Source: an uncultured Archangium sp.
GTDB lineage: Bacteria > Myxococcota > Myxococcia > Myxococcales > Myxococcaceae
DNA length: 7,472 bases
Assembly: GCA_946479335.1 (NCBI GenBank)
Contig: CAMLFP010000277.1
Coordinates: forward strand, 1-7,472
Direction: 5' to 3'
Position numbers and translations under genes: made by a program. Positions 1 through 6,119 of the stretch are shown in pieces; the first letter of the stretch is position 1; every line of letters begins with the position of its first letter. The notes beneath the pieces are model-generated. The model was given only the letters and a program-made list of their open reading frames with translations, was not told the DNA's origin and did not search any database.

Positions 1-2
1 TG

Positions 3-29
3 AGCGAGGGCCGGGTGGTGGTCGAGTAG
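3..29 (+). CDS. Possible C-terminal end of a gene cut by the left edge
   Basis: Frame 3 reads SEGRVVVE and then TAG at 27-29. All eight sense codons end in G or C, which matches the codon use of the clear genes in this window. The next gene converges from the right with its stop at 136, so a rightward gene ending here would leave a normal convergent spacer. Eight codons are too few to assign a family. Another frame (2-151) is also open but has poorer third-position GC and would run into the convergent gene, so it is less likely. Confidence 0.28.
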   Translation, partial: SEGRVVVE

Positions 30-74
30 CGCGACCCGCCCGGCCTGTCACTGCTCGTCTCGTGGGCCTGACGG

Positions 75-101
75 CACCCGTCGCCGCGGGCGAAGACGGT
101 G
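75..101. terminator. Imperfect hairpin in the convergent spacer, possible terminator
   Basis: Ten base pairs can form around the loop GCG at 86-88: CAC 75-77 with GTG 99-101, CGTC 79-82 with GACG 95-98, and GCC 83-85 with GGC 89-91. There is a one-base bulge at 78 and a three-base bulge at 92-94. It sits between a possible rightward stop (29) and a leftward stop (136), where a bidirectional terminator would be expected. There is no T-tract on either strand, so a canonical intrinsic terminator is not supported. In DNA this GC-rich such hairpins also arise by chance. Confidence 0.28.
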
Positions 102-135
102 ACGCGCGTGCGCTGCGGCGCCCGCCATCACGCCT

Positions 136-1764
136 TCAGCGCGCGCGTTGACGACCCCGGCGCAGCAGCGTCACGCCGAGCGCGAGGAGCGCCAGCGCGT
201 CTCCACCCGACGTCGCGCAGCCGCAGCCCGTGGCGCCCGCGGTGAGGTTGCCGCCGCCCCCGCCGGTGGTGCCGCCATCGCTGCCATGGGTGCCGCCGTC
301 GGCGTCGTGCCCGGTGCCGCCGCCCGTGCCGCCGCCGCTCCCCGCGTCAGCCGGCGCGGGGGGGACATCGACGCAGCTGCCTGCGGTGCATTGCTGGCCT
401 GTCGGGCACACCGCGCCCGCGCAGTCATCGACGCAGCTCCCGGCCACGCAGTGCGTGCCCGCGTTGCAGGTGACGCCCACGCACGCGCTCTCTTCGCAGC
501 GGTTGGTGGTGGCGTTGCAGCTCAAGCCCGCCGCGCACGCGCCGCAGGTGCAGCCGGTGACGCACACGCCGCCCTGACACACCTTGCCGGTGCCGCAGGT
601 GACGCCGGCGCACGGGTCGATGCACACGCCGTTGTTGCACTCGGTGCCGTACGGGCACTGCACGTCAGCGCACGCGGTCTTGCACTGGCCCGCCACGCAC
701 ACCTCCCCGGAGTTGCACATCACGCCGACGCACGCGGGGTCGGTGCACTTGCCGCCGATGCACTCCTCGTTCTCGGCGCAGAAGTAGAACTCGCCGGTGC
801 ACGAGGTCACGCACGCGCCGCGGTCGCAGACCTGGTCGAAGCCCGGGCAGGTGGCGCTCTCGTCAACCGCTCCGTCGCAGTTGTTGTCGACGCCGTCGCA
901 GGTCTCGGTGAGCTGCCCCGGCGCGACGGCCGGCACGCAGATGGTCTGCCCCTGGGTGTTGCAGTCGGTGACGCCGCGCGCGCACGCGCCTTCCGCGTTG
1001 GGCACCGTGCACGGCACGCCCGCCGCCGGGCAGGTGAGGCCGGTGAAGCGGAAGAGGAAGTCTTCGTAGTCGAGGTCGTTGCCGTTGACGCCCGCGCTGC
1101 CCGCGGCGTTGGTGAAGTCGAGATCTTCGAAGCCCAGGTAGAAGGTGTTGGCGAGCAGCTTCGAGCGGTACGTGAGGTGCGAGTACCAGGGGCCCGGCGT
1201 GCTGCAGAGCGTGCACTGGGTATTAAAGCGGTGCTCCGTGTAGTGGTACTGCGTGGCGTTGCCGTTGCCGGTGCCGTTCGGGTTGGGCACCAGCACCAGG
1301 CCGATGAGCCCGCCCGCGTACGCGCTGTGCTGGCGAATCGACGCCGCGGTCAGCTCGCGCATGTCGGCCGCGGGCAGCGAGCTCGCGAAGGGGAAGAGGA
1401 GCTGCACCTCGCTGGTGGCGTCGGCGGTGTTGAGGTTGGGGCCGGTGTCGACCGGCACGTAGCGCGGCGGCGAGCTGTCGGGCCGCGAGGCGTTCACGTT
1501 GTACCAACCGATGGCGAAGTTGGCCCCGCCGCCCTTGGCGATGTACTTGCCGCCGAACTCGCACTGCGGCGCGAACTGCTGCGGCTCCACCGCGGCGTCG
1601 TTGATGACGTCGATGCCCTCGTTGAGGTTGTCGTTGTTCGCGGAGCCGTTGAGGTACCCCGACAGGTTGTTCCCCAGCGGGATGGTGGTGCCGTTGGGCT
1701 GCACCACCTGCGCGAAGACGGGGAGTGACGCGGCGAGGACGAACGAGGCGAAGAGGCAGCGCAT
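136..1764 (-). CDS. Secreted Cys-rich MYXO-CTERM protein with MopE-like motif
   Basis: 542 residues, probably exported and held at the cell surface; no enzymatic function is evident. Residues 1-19 are a signal peptide (hydrophobic FASFVLAASLPVFA, likely cleavage after A18 or Q19). Residues 20-245 form a globular domain ending in an acidic stretch (NGNDLDYEDFLFRFTGLTC, 227-245) that resembles the D-x-DY-x-D motif of DUF4114-like calcium-binding modules. Residues 245-306 contain a MopE-type putative metal-binding motif, ETCDGVDNNCDGAVDE. Residues 322-464 hold about 29 cysteines arranged as C-x4-C-x5-C-x4-C units with a 20-residue period. A Gly/Asp/Thr-rich linker (468-505) leads to GCGC (513-516), a hydrophobic segment and an Arg cluster: the MYXO-CTERM layout processed by a CPBP-type myxosortase in this phylum. 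The ATG at 1764 gives the signal peptide directly, with AAGG about 7 nt upstream. It is the last gene of a leftward run, 65 nt after the lipoprotein gene. Confidence 0.93.
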   Translation of the reverse strand: MRCLFASFVLAASLPVFAQVVQPNGTTIPLGNNLSGYLNGSANNDNLNEGIDVINDAAVEPQQFAPQCEFGGKYIAKGGGANFAIGWYNVNASRPDSSPPRYVPVDTGPNLNTADATSEVQLLFPFASSLPAADMRELTAASIRQHSAYAGGLIGLVLVPNPNGTGNGNATQYHYTEHRFNTQCTLCSTPGPWYSHLTYRSKLLANTFYLGFEDLDFTNAAGSAGVNGNDLDYEDFLFRFTGLTCPAAGVPCTVPNAEGACARGVTDCNTQGQTICVPAVAPGQLTETCDGVDNNCDGAVDESATCPGFDQVCDRGACVTSCTGEFYFCAENEECIGGKCTDPACVGVMCNSGEVCVAGQCKTACADVQCPYGTECNNGVCIDPCAGVTCGTGKVCQGGVCVTGCTCGACAAGLSCNATTNRCEESACVGVTCNAGTHCVAGSCVDDCAGAVCPTGQQCTAGSCVDVPPAPADAGSGGGTGGGTGHDADGGTHGSDGGTTGGGGGNLTAGATGCGCATSGGDALALLALGVTLLRRGRQRAR

Positions 1765-1784
1765 GCGCTGCCTTGTACTCCAAC

Positions 1785-1818
1785 GACCGTCGCACCGGCG
1801 CGGTGGAGACGCGCGGTC
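1785..1818. repeat. Imperfect inverted repeat between two leftward genes
   Basis: Outer arms GACCG (1785-1789) and CGGTC (1814-1818) enclose a perfect inner hairpin, CACCG (1793-1797) and CGGTG (1801-1805), with a GCG loop. It lies in the 65-nt gap between the lipoprotein stop (1830) and the MYXO-CTERM gene start (1764). It could act as a weak terminator, attenuator or mRNA-stabilising stem. No T-tract follows it on the leftward strand, so its role is undetermined. Confidence 0.3.
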
Positions 1819-1829
1819 ACGGGTTGGTG

Positions 1830-2198
1830 TCAGCGCACCGCCAGCGGCGCGGCGTCGACCCGGCAGCGCACCACGAGCCCGTCGCGCGTCGTCTCGAGCT
1901 TCTGCTCGCTCACCGTGTACGTCGTGAGCTGCATCTGGGTGACGATCTCATTCACGCAGCGCTGCTGCAGTTGACCCACCGTCTCGTCGGCGGTGCCCTG
2001 CTGCGCGAGCCAGAACGACGTGCGCTTCGAGTTCGACTCCACGAAGCCGAACTTCGGCCTCGCCTCCAGCGTGCGCGCGATGGCGTGCACCGCGTCTTTG
2101 CCGGCGTCGACGGTGTCGCTCACCAGGTGGTCCGGCATGTTCACGTGTACGCAACCGGAGGCAACCAGCGACAGCACGACGAGCAGTGGAGTTCGCAT
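1830..2198 (-). CDS. Small predicted lipoprotein, function unknown
   Basis: 122 residues. The N-terminus MRTPLLVVLSLVASGC has a short charged region, a hydrophobic core and a lipobox ending at C16, so the mature protein of about 107 residues should be lipidated and exported. The mature part is mixed alpha/beta in character. It has a Gln-rich central stretch (AQQGTADETVGQLQQRC) and two further cysteines (in QQRCVNEI and VVRCRVD) that could pair. I do not recognise a family. The ATG at 2198 is preferred because it gives an ideal lipoprotein signal; no good Shine-Dalgarno precedes it. It lies 79 nt downstream of the 2844-2278 gene and 65 nt upstream of the MYXO-CTERM gene, all in the same direction. 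The three could be co-transcribed, but gaps of this size leave room for separate promoters. Confidence 0.85.
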   Translation of the reverse strand: MRTPLLVVLSLVASGCVHVNMPDHLVSDTVDAGKDAVHAIARTLEARPKFGFVESNSKRTSFWLAQQGTADETVGQLQQRCVNEIVTQMQLTTYTVSEQKLETTRDGLVVRCRVDAAPLAVR

Positions 2199-2260
2199 GA
2201 CCGATGGGTTGCTTCACCGGCAGAAAACGATCCGCGCGGCGGCATGACACGCACCTACAG

Positions 2261-2276
2261 CGCGCGCTCGCGCGCG
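2261..2276. repeat. CG-rich hairpin just after the 2278 stop codon
   Basis: Arms CGCGCG (2261-2266) and CGCGCG (2271-2276) enclose the loop CTCG. It starts 1 nt beyond the stop codon of the leftward gene ending at 2278, where a terminator or 3'-end-protecting stem would sit. There is no T-run after it. Alternating CG tracts are common in this genome, so chance is a real alternative. Confidence 0.3.
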
Positions 2277-2277
2277 T

Positions 2278-2844
2278 TCAGAACGAGAGCATGAACGACG
2301 ATTCCGGCGCTTCGTAGATCTTCGTGCCGCTGCGCGTGTCCCAGACGCAGGTCGAATTGGCGCTGACCAGCAGCAACAGCGGTGTTTCGTACTCGAAGAA
2401 TGCGAGCTTCTCGGACGGGTCGCAGCGCTTGTCGCCGATGATGGCTTTCTCTTCGTCGGTGGCTTCGCTCAGGTCTCGCGAGGCGATGTGCTCCCACGCG
2501 CACGCGTAGAATTGTTGCGCCGCGCGAGAGATGCACAGGCTCGAGAACGACGCCTTCACGCCTTCGTCGCGTACCTGGCCGCGATTCACGCTCAGGCGGT
2601 TGACCACGCATCGCGTGCCCACGTCGGAGAACAGGTAGAACGACGGCGTCTCCGCGGTTCCACGCTCGCAGAAGAAGGGCTCTCCCGTCAGCGGAGGTGG
2701 CTCGTCGATGATGTCGCCGAGGGTCGGCAACGTGCGCTCCGGCTTCGGTGGCGCCGTCGGACTTGGGCTCACGAAGATGCAGGCGATCGCTATCGCCATC
2801 ACCAACAGCCCACCGCTCACCAGCCATTTCGTTCGCGCGCCCAT
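2278..2844 (-). CDS. Exported six-cysteine protein, membrane-anchored or lipoprotein
   Basis: 188 residues from the ATG at 2844; no family recognised. Residues 7-25 (WLVSGGLLVMAIAIAC then IFV) are a hydrophobic segment after a basic start (MGARTK). IAIAC ending at C22 fits a relaxed lipobox, so it may be a lipoprotein; otherwise the segment is an uncleaved N-terminal anchor. A Pro-rich stretch follows (SPSPTAPPKPE, 26-36). The rest would be outside the cytoplasm and has six cysteines (59, 79, 104, 115, 141, 166), enough for three disulfides. A GTG at 2883 would add 13 residues (MVAFHRARSRESI) before the anchor. I prefer the ATG because it places the hydrophobic segment near the N-terminus and has a purine-rich GAGAGAA stretch upstream. 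It is the first gene of the leftward run and is divergent from the kinase operon. Confidence 0.82.
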   Translation of the reverse strand: MGARTKWLVSGGLLVMAIAIACIFVSPSPTAPPKPERTLPTLGDIIDEPPPLTGEPFFCERGTAETPSFYLFSDVGTRCVVNRLSVNRGQVRDEGVKASFSSLCISRAAQQFYACAWEHIASRDLSEATDEEKAIIGDKRCDPSEKLAFFEYETPLLLLVSANSTCVWDTRSGTKIYEAPESSFMLSF

Positions 2845-2942
2845 GATTGATTCTCTCGACCTCGCTCTGTGAAACGCCACCACGCCATTTTCCCATACGC
2901 GAAGCAGCGGAGCGTGCAGCGCGTGGTATTCATCGCCCCCGC
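2845..2942. promoter_or_regulatory. Divergent intergenic region between exported-protein gene and kinase operon
   Basis: These 98 bp separate the starts of two divergent genes and must carry the promoter of at least the rightward kinase operon, because nothing on the rightward strand lies upstream. It includes a locally AT-richer patch (CCATTTTCCCATAC, 2884-2897), relevant because promoters in GC-rich genomes often stand out this way. I could not identify a convincing -35/-10 pair on either strand. The kinase GTG at 2943 has no recognisable Shine-Dalgarno; the preceding bases are C-rich. Confidence 0.4.
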
Positions 2943-4556
2943 GTGAAGACGCTCGGCAAGTACCAGCTCGTGAAGCAGCTCGCGGTCGGTGGCATGGGCG
3001 AGGTCTGGCTCGCGCGCCAGAAGGGCCCGGTGGGCTTCGAGAAGCTGGTCGTCGTGAAGACGCTCCTCAAGCACCTCAAGGAGGACCAGGAGTTCGTGAA
3101 CATGTTCTTCGATGAGGCCCGCATCGCGGCGGTGCTGAATCACCCGAACATCGCGCAGATCTACGACCTCGGCGAAGACAAGGGCGAGTACTACATCTCG
3201 ATGGAGTACGTGCACGGGCTGTCGCTGCGCGACGTCGTGGTGCACGCGCTCGAGAAGGGCAACGCGATGCCGCTGGCGCTCAAGTGCCGCGTCATCGCCG
3301 ACGCCGCCGCCGCGCTCGACTTCGCGCACCAGGCGAAGACGCCCACCGGCCAGCCGTTGGATCTCATCCACCGCGACGTCTCGCCGCAGAACATCCTCAT
3401 CGGGTTCAACGGCGCGGTGAAGCTCATCGACTTCGGCGTCGCGAAGGCCGCCAACAAACTCGTGCGCACCGCGACGGGCATCATCAAAGGCAAGTACGCG
3501 TACATGTCTCCGGAGCAGGCGTACGGCCGGCAGCTCGACGGCCGCAGCGACGTCTTCGGTCTCGGCACCGTGTTCTGGGAGATCCTCTGCACCGAGCGCC
3601 TCTTCAAGCGCGACAACGAGACCGAGACGCTGCAGGCCGTGGTGGGCGCTGAAATCAAACCGCCCTCGATGCTCGACCGCACGGTGCCGAAGTCGCTCGA
3701 CCCCATCGTGCTCAAGGCGCTCGGCCGCGAGCTGAAGGACCGCTACCAGACCGCCGCCGAGTTCCAGAAGGCCATCGACCAGTGGCTCCAGAAGCAGCGC
3801 CTGCCCGCGACCAACGCGCACCTCGCGGCGTTCATGCGCCAGCTGTTCCCCGAAGACGTGGAGATCAAGCCGATCCCCGACGCCGACCCGACGCTCTCGA
3901 CCGATCGCTCGCAGGCCGTCGAGCCGCCGCAGGTGAAGGGGCAGGAGAAGGTGCGCGCCAACCAGCACCGCGTGCTGGACGCGAAGGAGCTCGAGGCGCG
4001 CATCGGCTCGACGCAGCCGTCGGATCACATGCGCGGCATGTTCTTCAACGCGCTGGTGGCCGCGGTGCTGCGCTCCATCGGGCCCGCCGCCGAGCCGAAG
4101 GTGCGCAAGGCCGCGCAAGACCCGCGCGCCTACGTCGACTCGATCACGTACCCGACTGCCGAGTTCCTCCGCATGCTGTGGAAGGCGGTGGAGCTCCTCG
4201 CGCCGAAACTGCAGAGCGTCGACGAGGCCTTCGAGCAGCTCGGGCTCTACACGATGGACGCGCTCCTCAACTCGCCGTTCGGCAAGTCGCTGGAGACGCT
4301 GCGCCAGGGCACGCCCGCCAGCCTCCTCAAGCCGCTGCTGACCATCTTGAACCCGATGATCGCGCCCGGCAGCCGGCTGGTGAGCGAAGCGAAGGGCACC
4401 ACCGCGAAGCTGGTCTTCAAGGAAGAGGTGCTCCCGCTGCAGCTCTACGTGGGCCTGCTGCGCAGCCTCTTCGAGCACTTCTTCGGCAAGGAGCTGAGCG
4501 CGTCGTGGGAGAAGACCGCCGCCGAGCGCGTGGAGCTCTCGCTGAGCTGGCAGTGA
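2943..4556 (+). CDS. Ser/Thr protein kinase fused to a DUF2378/TIGR02265 domain
   Basis: 537 residues from the GTG at 2943. The eukaryote-like kinase domain (about 6-281) is complete: glycine-rich loop VGGMGEVW (15-22), VVVK with ATP-anchoring K39, helix-C Glu in FFDEARIA (E58), catalytic loop HRDVSPQN (D145, N150), IDFG (D163), and YMSPEQA closing the activation segment. The usual Lys two after the catalytic Asp is Ser, a variant common in myxobacterial kinases, so activity is still expected. After a linker, residues 359-537 (MRGMFFNALVAAVLRSIGP through VELSLSW) match DUF2378/TIGR02265: G-[LM]-FF start, YPTAEFLRML, EAFEQLG and a terminal SW. No transmembrane helix or PASTA/WD repeats are seen, so it is probably cytoplasmic. 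Starting at GTG gives the family-typical LGKYQLVKQLAVGG opening; the in-frame TTG at 2847 would overlap the opposite gene. Its stop overlaps the next start by 1 nt. Confidence 0.95.
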   Translation: MKTLGKYQLVKQLAVGGMGEVWLARQKGPVGFEKLVVVKTLLKHLKEDQEFVNMFFDEARIAAVLNHPNIAQIYDLGEDKGEYYISMEYVHGLSLRDVVVHALEKGNAMPLALKCRVIADAAAALDFAHQAKTPTGQPLDLIHRDVSPQNILIGFNGAVKLIDFGVAKAANKLVRTATGIIKGKYAYMSPEQAYGRQLDGRSDVFGLGTVFWEILCTERLFKRDNETETLQAVVGAEIKPPSMLDRTVPKSLDPIVLKALGRELKDRYQTAAEFQKAIDQWLQKQRLPATNAHLAAFMRQLFPEDVEIKPIPDADPTLSTDRSQAVEPPQVKGQEKVRANQHRVLDAKELEARIGSTQPSDHMRGMFFNALVAAVLRSIGPAAEPKVRKAAQDPRAYVDSITYPTAEFLRMLWKAVELLAPKLQSVDEAFEQLGLYTMDALLNSPFGKSLETLRQGTPASLLKPLLTILNPMIAPGSRLVSEAKGTTAKLVFKEEVLPLQLYVGLLRSLFEHFFGKELSASWEKTAAERVELSLSWQ

Positions 4557-5407
4557 TGTTCACCACCGCGCCTCGCTACCCGCGTCGCATCGTGTGCCTC
4601 ACCGAGGAGACGACCGAGACGCTGTACCTGCTGGGGCTCGGCGAGCTGGTGGTCGGCGTGAGCGGGTTCACCGTGCGGCCGCCCGAGGCGCGCAAGAAGC
4701 CGCGCGTGTCGAGCTTCCTCGACGCTGACTTCGAGAAGATCCTCGCGCTCAAGCCCGACCTGGTGCTCGGGTTCTCCGACCTGCAGGCGACGCTGGGTGC
4801 CGAGCTCGCGAAGCGCGGCGTGCCCGTGTACCTCTTCAATCAACGCAGCCTGAGCGAGATTCTGCAGACGGTGCGCATCATCGGCGCGCTCGTCGGCGTC
4901 GCGCAGAAGTCGGAGGCGCTGGCGGATTCGCTGCAGGCCAACGTCGAGCGGCTGGCGAAAGAGAACGCGTCGCTGCCTCGCCGTCCGCGCGTGTTCTTCG
5001 AGGAGTGGCACGAGCCGCTCATCTCCGGCATCCGCTGGGTGAGCGAGCTGTTCGAGGTGCTGGGCGCCGATGACGTGTGCGTCGAGACGCGCACCGAGCA
5101 GGGCGCGAAGGGGCGCATCTTCACGCCTGAAGAGGTCGCGCGGAGAAACCCGGAGCTGGTGGTGGCGAGCTGGTGCGGGCGCAAGGCGAAGCGCGAGAAG
5201 ATCATCGCCCGGCCCGGGTGGAGTGAGGTCACGGCGGTGCGGGAAGATCAGCTCTACGAGATCCGCAGCCCGGTGATTCTGCAGCCGGGGCCGGCGCTGT
5301 TCACCGACGGCGCGGAGCAGGTGGCGCGCATCATTCGCGCGGCGGCGTTGGGCGAGAAGCTGCCTCCGGTACGCGCGGGAGAGCTGCGCAGCGCGCTCGG
5401 GGCATGA
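4556..5407 (+). CDS. Leaderless BtuF-like (cobalamin/siderophore type) substrate-binding protein
   Basis: 283 residues of the helical-backbone ABC binding-protein fold (Peripla_BP_2, COG0614), whose usual ligands are corrinoids, haem or Fe-siderophores bound outside the cytoplasm. The N-lobe shows RIVCLTEETTETLYLLG (11-27), VVGVSGFTVRPPEA and ALKPDLVLGF (64-73). The C-lobe shows RVFFEEWHEPLISGIRWVSE, then FEVLGADDV, FTPEEVARRNPELVV and the family-like tail VREDQLYEI...GPALFTDGAEQVARII. Length is normal, yet there is no signal peptide: the sequence enters the first beta strand within about 12 residues. The only nearby alternative start (GTG at 4553) adds one residue. No permease or ATPase gene adjoins it. 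It may act in the cytoplasm, for example in corrinoid handling or ligand sensing, but that is inference. It overlaps the kinase stop (TGATG) and the methyltransferase start (ATGA), so it is translationally coupled to both. Confidence 0.88.
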   Translation: MFTTAPRYPRRIVCLTEETTETLYLLGLGELVVGVSGFTVRPPEARKKPRVSSFLDADFEKILALKPDLVLGFSDLQATLGAELAKRGVPVYLFNQRSLSEILQTVRIIGALVGVAQKSEALADSLQANVERLAKENASLPRRPRVFFEEWHEPLISGIRWVSELFEVLGADDVCVETRTEQGAKGRIFTPEEVARRNPELVVASWCGRKAKREKIIARPGWSEVTAVREDQLYEIRSPVILQPGPALFTDGAEQVARIIRAAALGEKLPPVRAGELRSALGA

Positions 5408-6081
5408 AGTTGCGCGCGCGTACGCGGCCTGGCCGGTTGCGCGCGTTGGACGCGTGGCTGCTGCACTTCGCGCCGGAGCTGCTCGACGGGCGCGGCGCGC
5501 TGGTCGACGTGGGCTTCGGGGAATCGCCGGTGACGACCGAGGAGTGGGCGAAGACCGCTCCCGCGGCGCGCGTGGTCGGGCTCGACGTGCGCGCGGCGGC
5601 GTCGAACGAGGTTGAGCTGCACGTCGGTGGGTTCGAAGACGTGCAGCGCTTTGCGCCGGTCGCGGTGGTGCGCGCGATGAACGTGCTGCGCAGCTACCGT
5701 GAAGAAGACGTCGCGCCGGCGAGAGCGCTGATGAGGCGTGGCCTGTTGCCTGACGGGCTGCTCCTCGAAGGCAGCACCGACACCGACGGGCACGTGCTCG
5801 TCGTCTCCCTCTCCCGCGGGGAGAGGGCCGGGGTGAGGCGAACGCTTCTCTTCCACACCGACTTCACGCGCGGTTTCTCGCCGTGGCTCTTCCGCGACTG
5901 GCTGCCGAGAGATCTGCGCCGCGGCGTAAAACCTGGCTCACCGCTGCACGTCCTCTTCACAGAGTGGAATGCGCGCACGCATGGCGAGACGCCGCGGGAA
6001 CGCTTCGAGAACTCGCTCGCCGCGCCGCTGGAGTGGACGGAGTGGGAGCGCGCGAACGGCTTCGTGCGCTGGAGTCCATGA
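5404..6081 (+). CDS. Class I SAM-dependent methyltransferase-like protein
   Basis: 225 residues. LVDVGFGESP (33-42) resembles methyltransferase motif I, and RVVGLDVRAA (56-65) fits the acidic end of strand 2 that binds the ribose of S-adenosylmethionine. VVRAMNVLRSYREEDV (88-103) corresponds to the motif III/IV region, and PDGLLLEGSTDTDG (116-129) to the next strand. The motif I glycines (GFGES) are fewer than the classic G-x-G-x-G, so SAM binding is likely but unproven. The C-terminal half (LLFHTDFTRGFSPWLFRDWLPRDL) has no catalytic motif I can name. The substrate is unknown. The start ATG overlaps the preceding stop by 4 nt, making it the last gene of the kinase operon. Residues 135-145 (SLSRGERAGVR) are encoded by a palindromic repeat that normally lies between genes, suggesting an in-frame insertion into a tolerant loop. 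Confidence 0.82.
   Translation: MKLRARTRPGRLRALDAWLLHFAPELLDGRGALVDVGFGESPVTTEEWAKTAPAARVVGLDVRAAASNEVELHVGGFEDVQRFAPVAVVRAMNVLRSYREEDVAPARALMRRGLLPDGLLLEGSTDTDGHVLVVSLSRGERAGVRRTLLFHTDFTRGFSPWLFRDWLPRDLRRGVKPGSPLHVLFTEWNARTHGETPRERFENSLAAPLEWTEWERANGFVRWSP
5807..5838 (+). repeat. REP-like palindromic repeat inside a coding region
   Basis: Arms CCCTCTCCC (5807-5815) and GGGAGAGGG (5819-5827) form a perfect 9-bp stem with loop GCG. They are followed by the tail CCGGGGTGAGG (5828-5838). Stem plus tail is a pattern I recognise from short palindromic repeats scattered between genes in many GC-rich proteobacterial genomes. Its leftward translations give TPALSPRERE and PHPGPLPAGEG, strings familiar from spurious ORFs made by such repeats. 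Here it is read through in frame in the methyltransferase-like gene as SLSRGERAGVR. No second full copy occurs in this window. Confidence 0.82.
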
Positions 6082-6119
6082 GGTGAGCACGGCTGCTGGT
6101 TGCGGAGCGCTCGGCTCGT

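Noticed and set aside
6..17. Partial match GAGGGCCGGGTG to the repeat at 5823-5835
   Set aside because: It lacks one G, has no palindromic stem nearby within the window, and is explained as possible coding end; too short to call a repeat copy.
250..363. GC-rich low-complexity DNA in the MYXO-CTERM gene as a possible tandem repeat or CRISPR-like array
   Set aside because: It encodes the Gly/Asp/Thr linker typical before MYXO-CTERM tails; no regular repeat-spacer pattern exists.
148..1728. 526-residue rightward open frame opposite the MYXO-CTERM gene
   Set aside because: The leftward frame has a signal peptide, known motifs and a sorting tail. The rightward translation is Ala/Arg/Val-rich with no recognisable domain, as expected of an antisense shadow in GC-rich DNA.
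2847..2942. Upstream TTG start for the kinase giving 32 extra residues
   Set aside because: The extension has no kinase-family similarity, would begin against the opposite gene's start, and GTG at 2943 gives the typical opening of the kinase domain.
3471..3483. HRDVSPQN catalytic loop lacking the usual Lys, as a sign of a pseudokinase
   Set aside because: The catalytic Asp, metal-binding Asn, ATP Lys and DFG Asp are all present, and the Ser variant is common in myxobacterial kinases presumed active. (The loop itself is encoded near 3369-3392.)
2817..4478. 553-residue leftward open frame opposite the kinase gene
   Set aside because: The kinase reading is unambiguous. The antisense translation is Arg/Leu/His/Glu-rich, without domains, and overlaps the start of the real leftward gene at 2844.
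3782..4555. Long in-frame upstream extension of the binding-protein frame, inside the kinase gene
   Set aside because: It is an Arg/Ala/Pro-rich shadow of kinase coding. Homology begins right after the ATG at 4556, which overlaps the kinase stop.
5254..5856. Leftward open frame starting with a repeat-derived peptide
   Set aside because: Its N-terminus is the translated palindromic repeat and the rest is antisense to two real genes.
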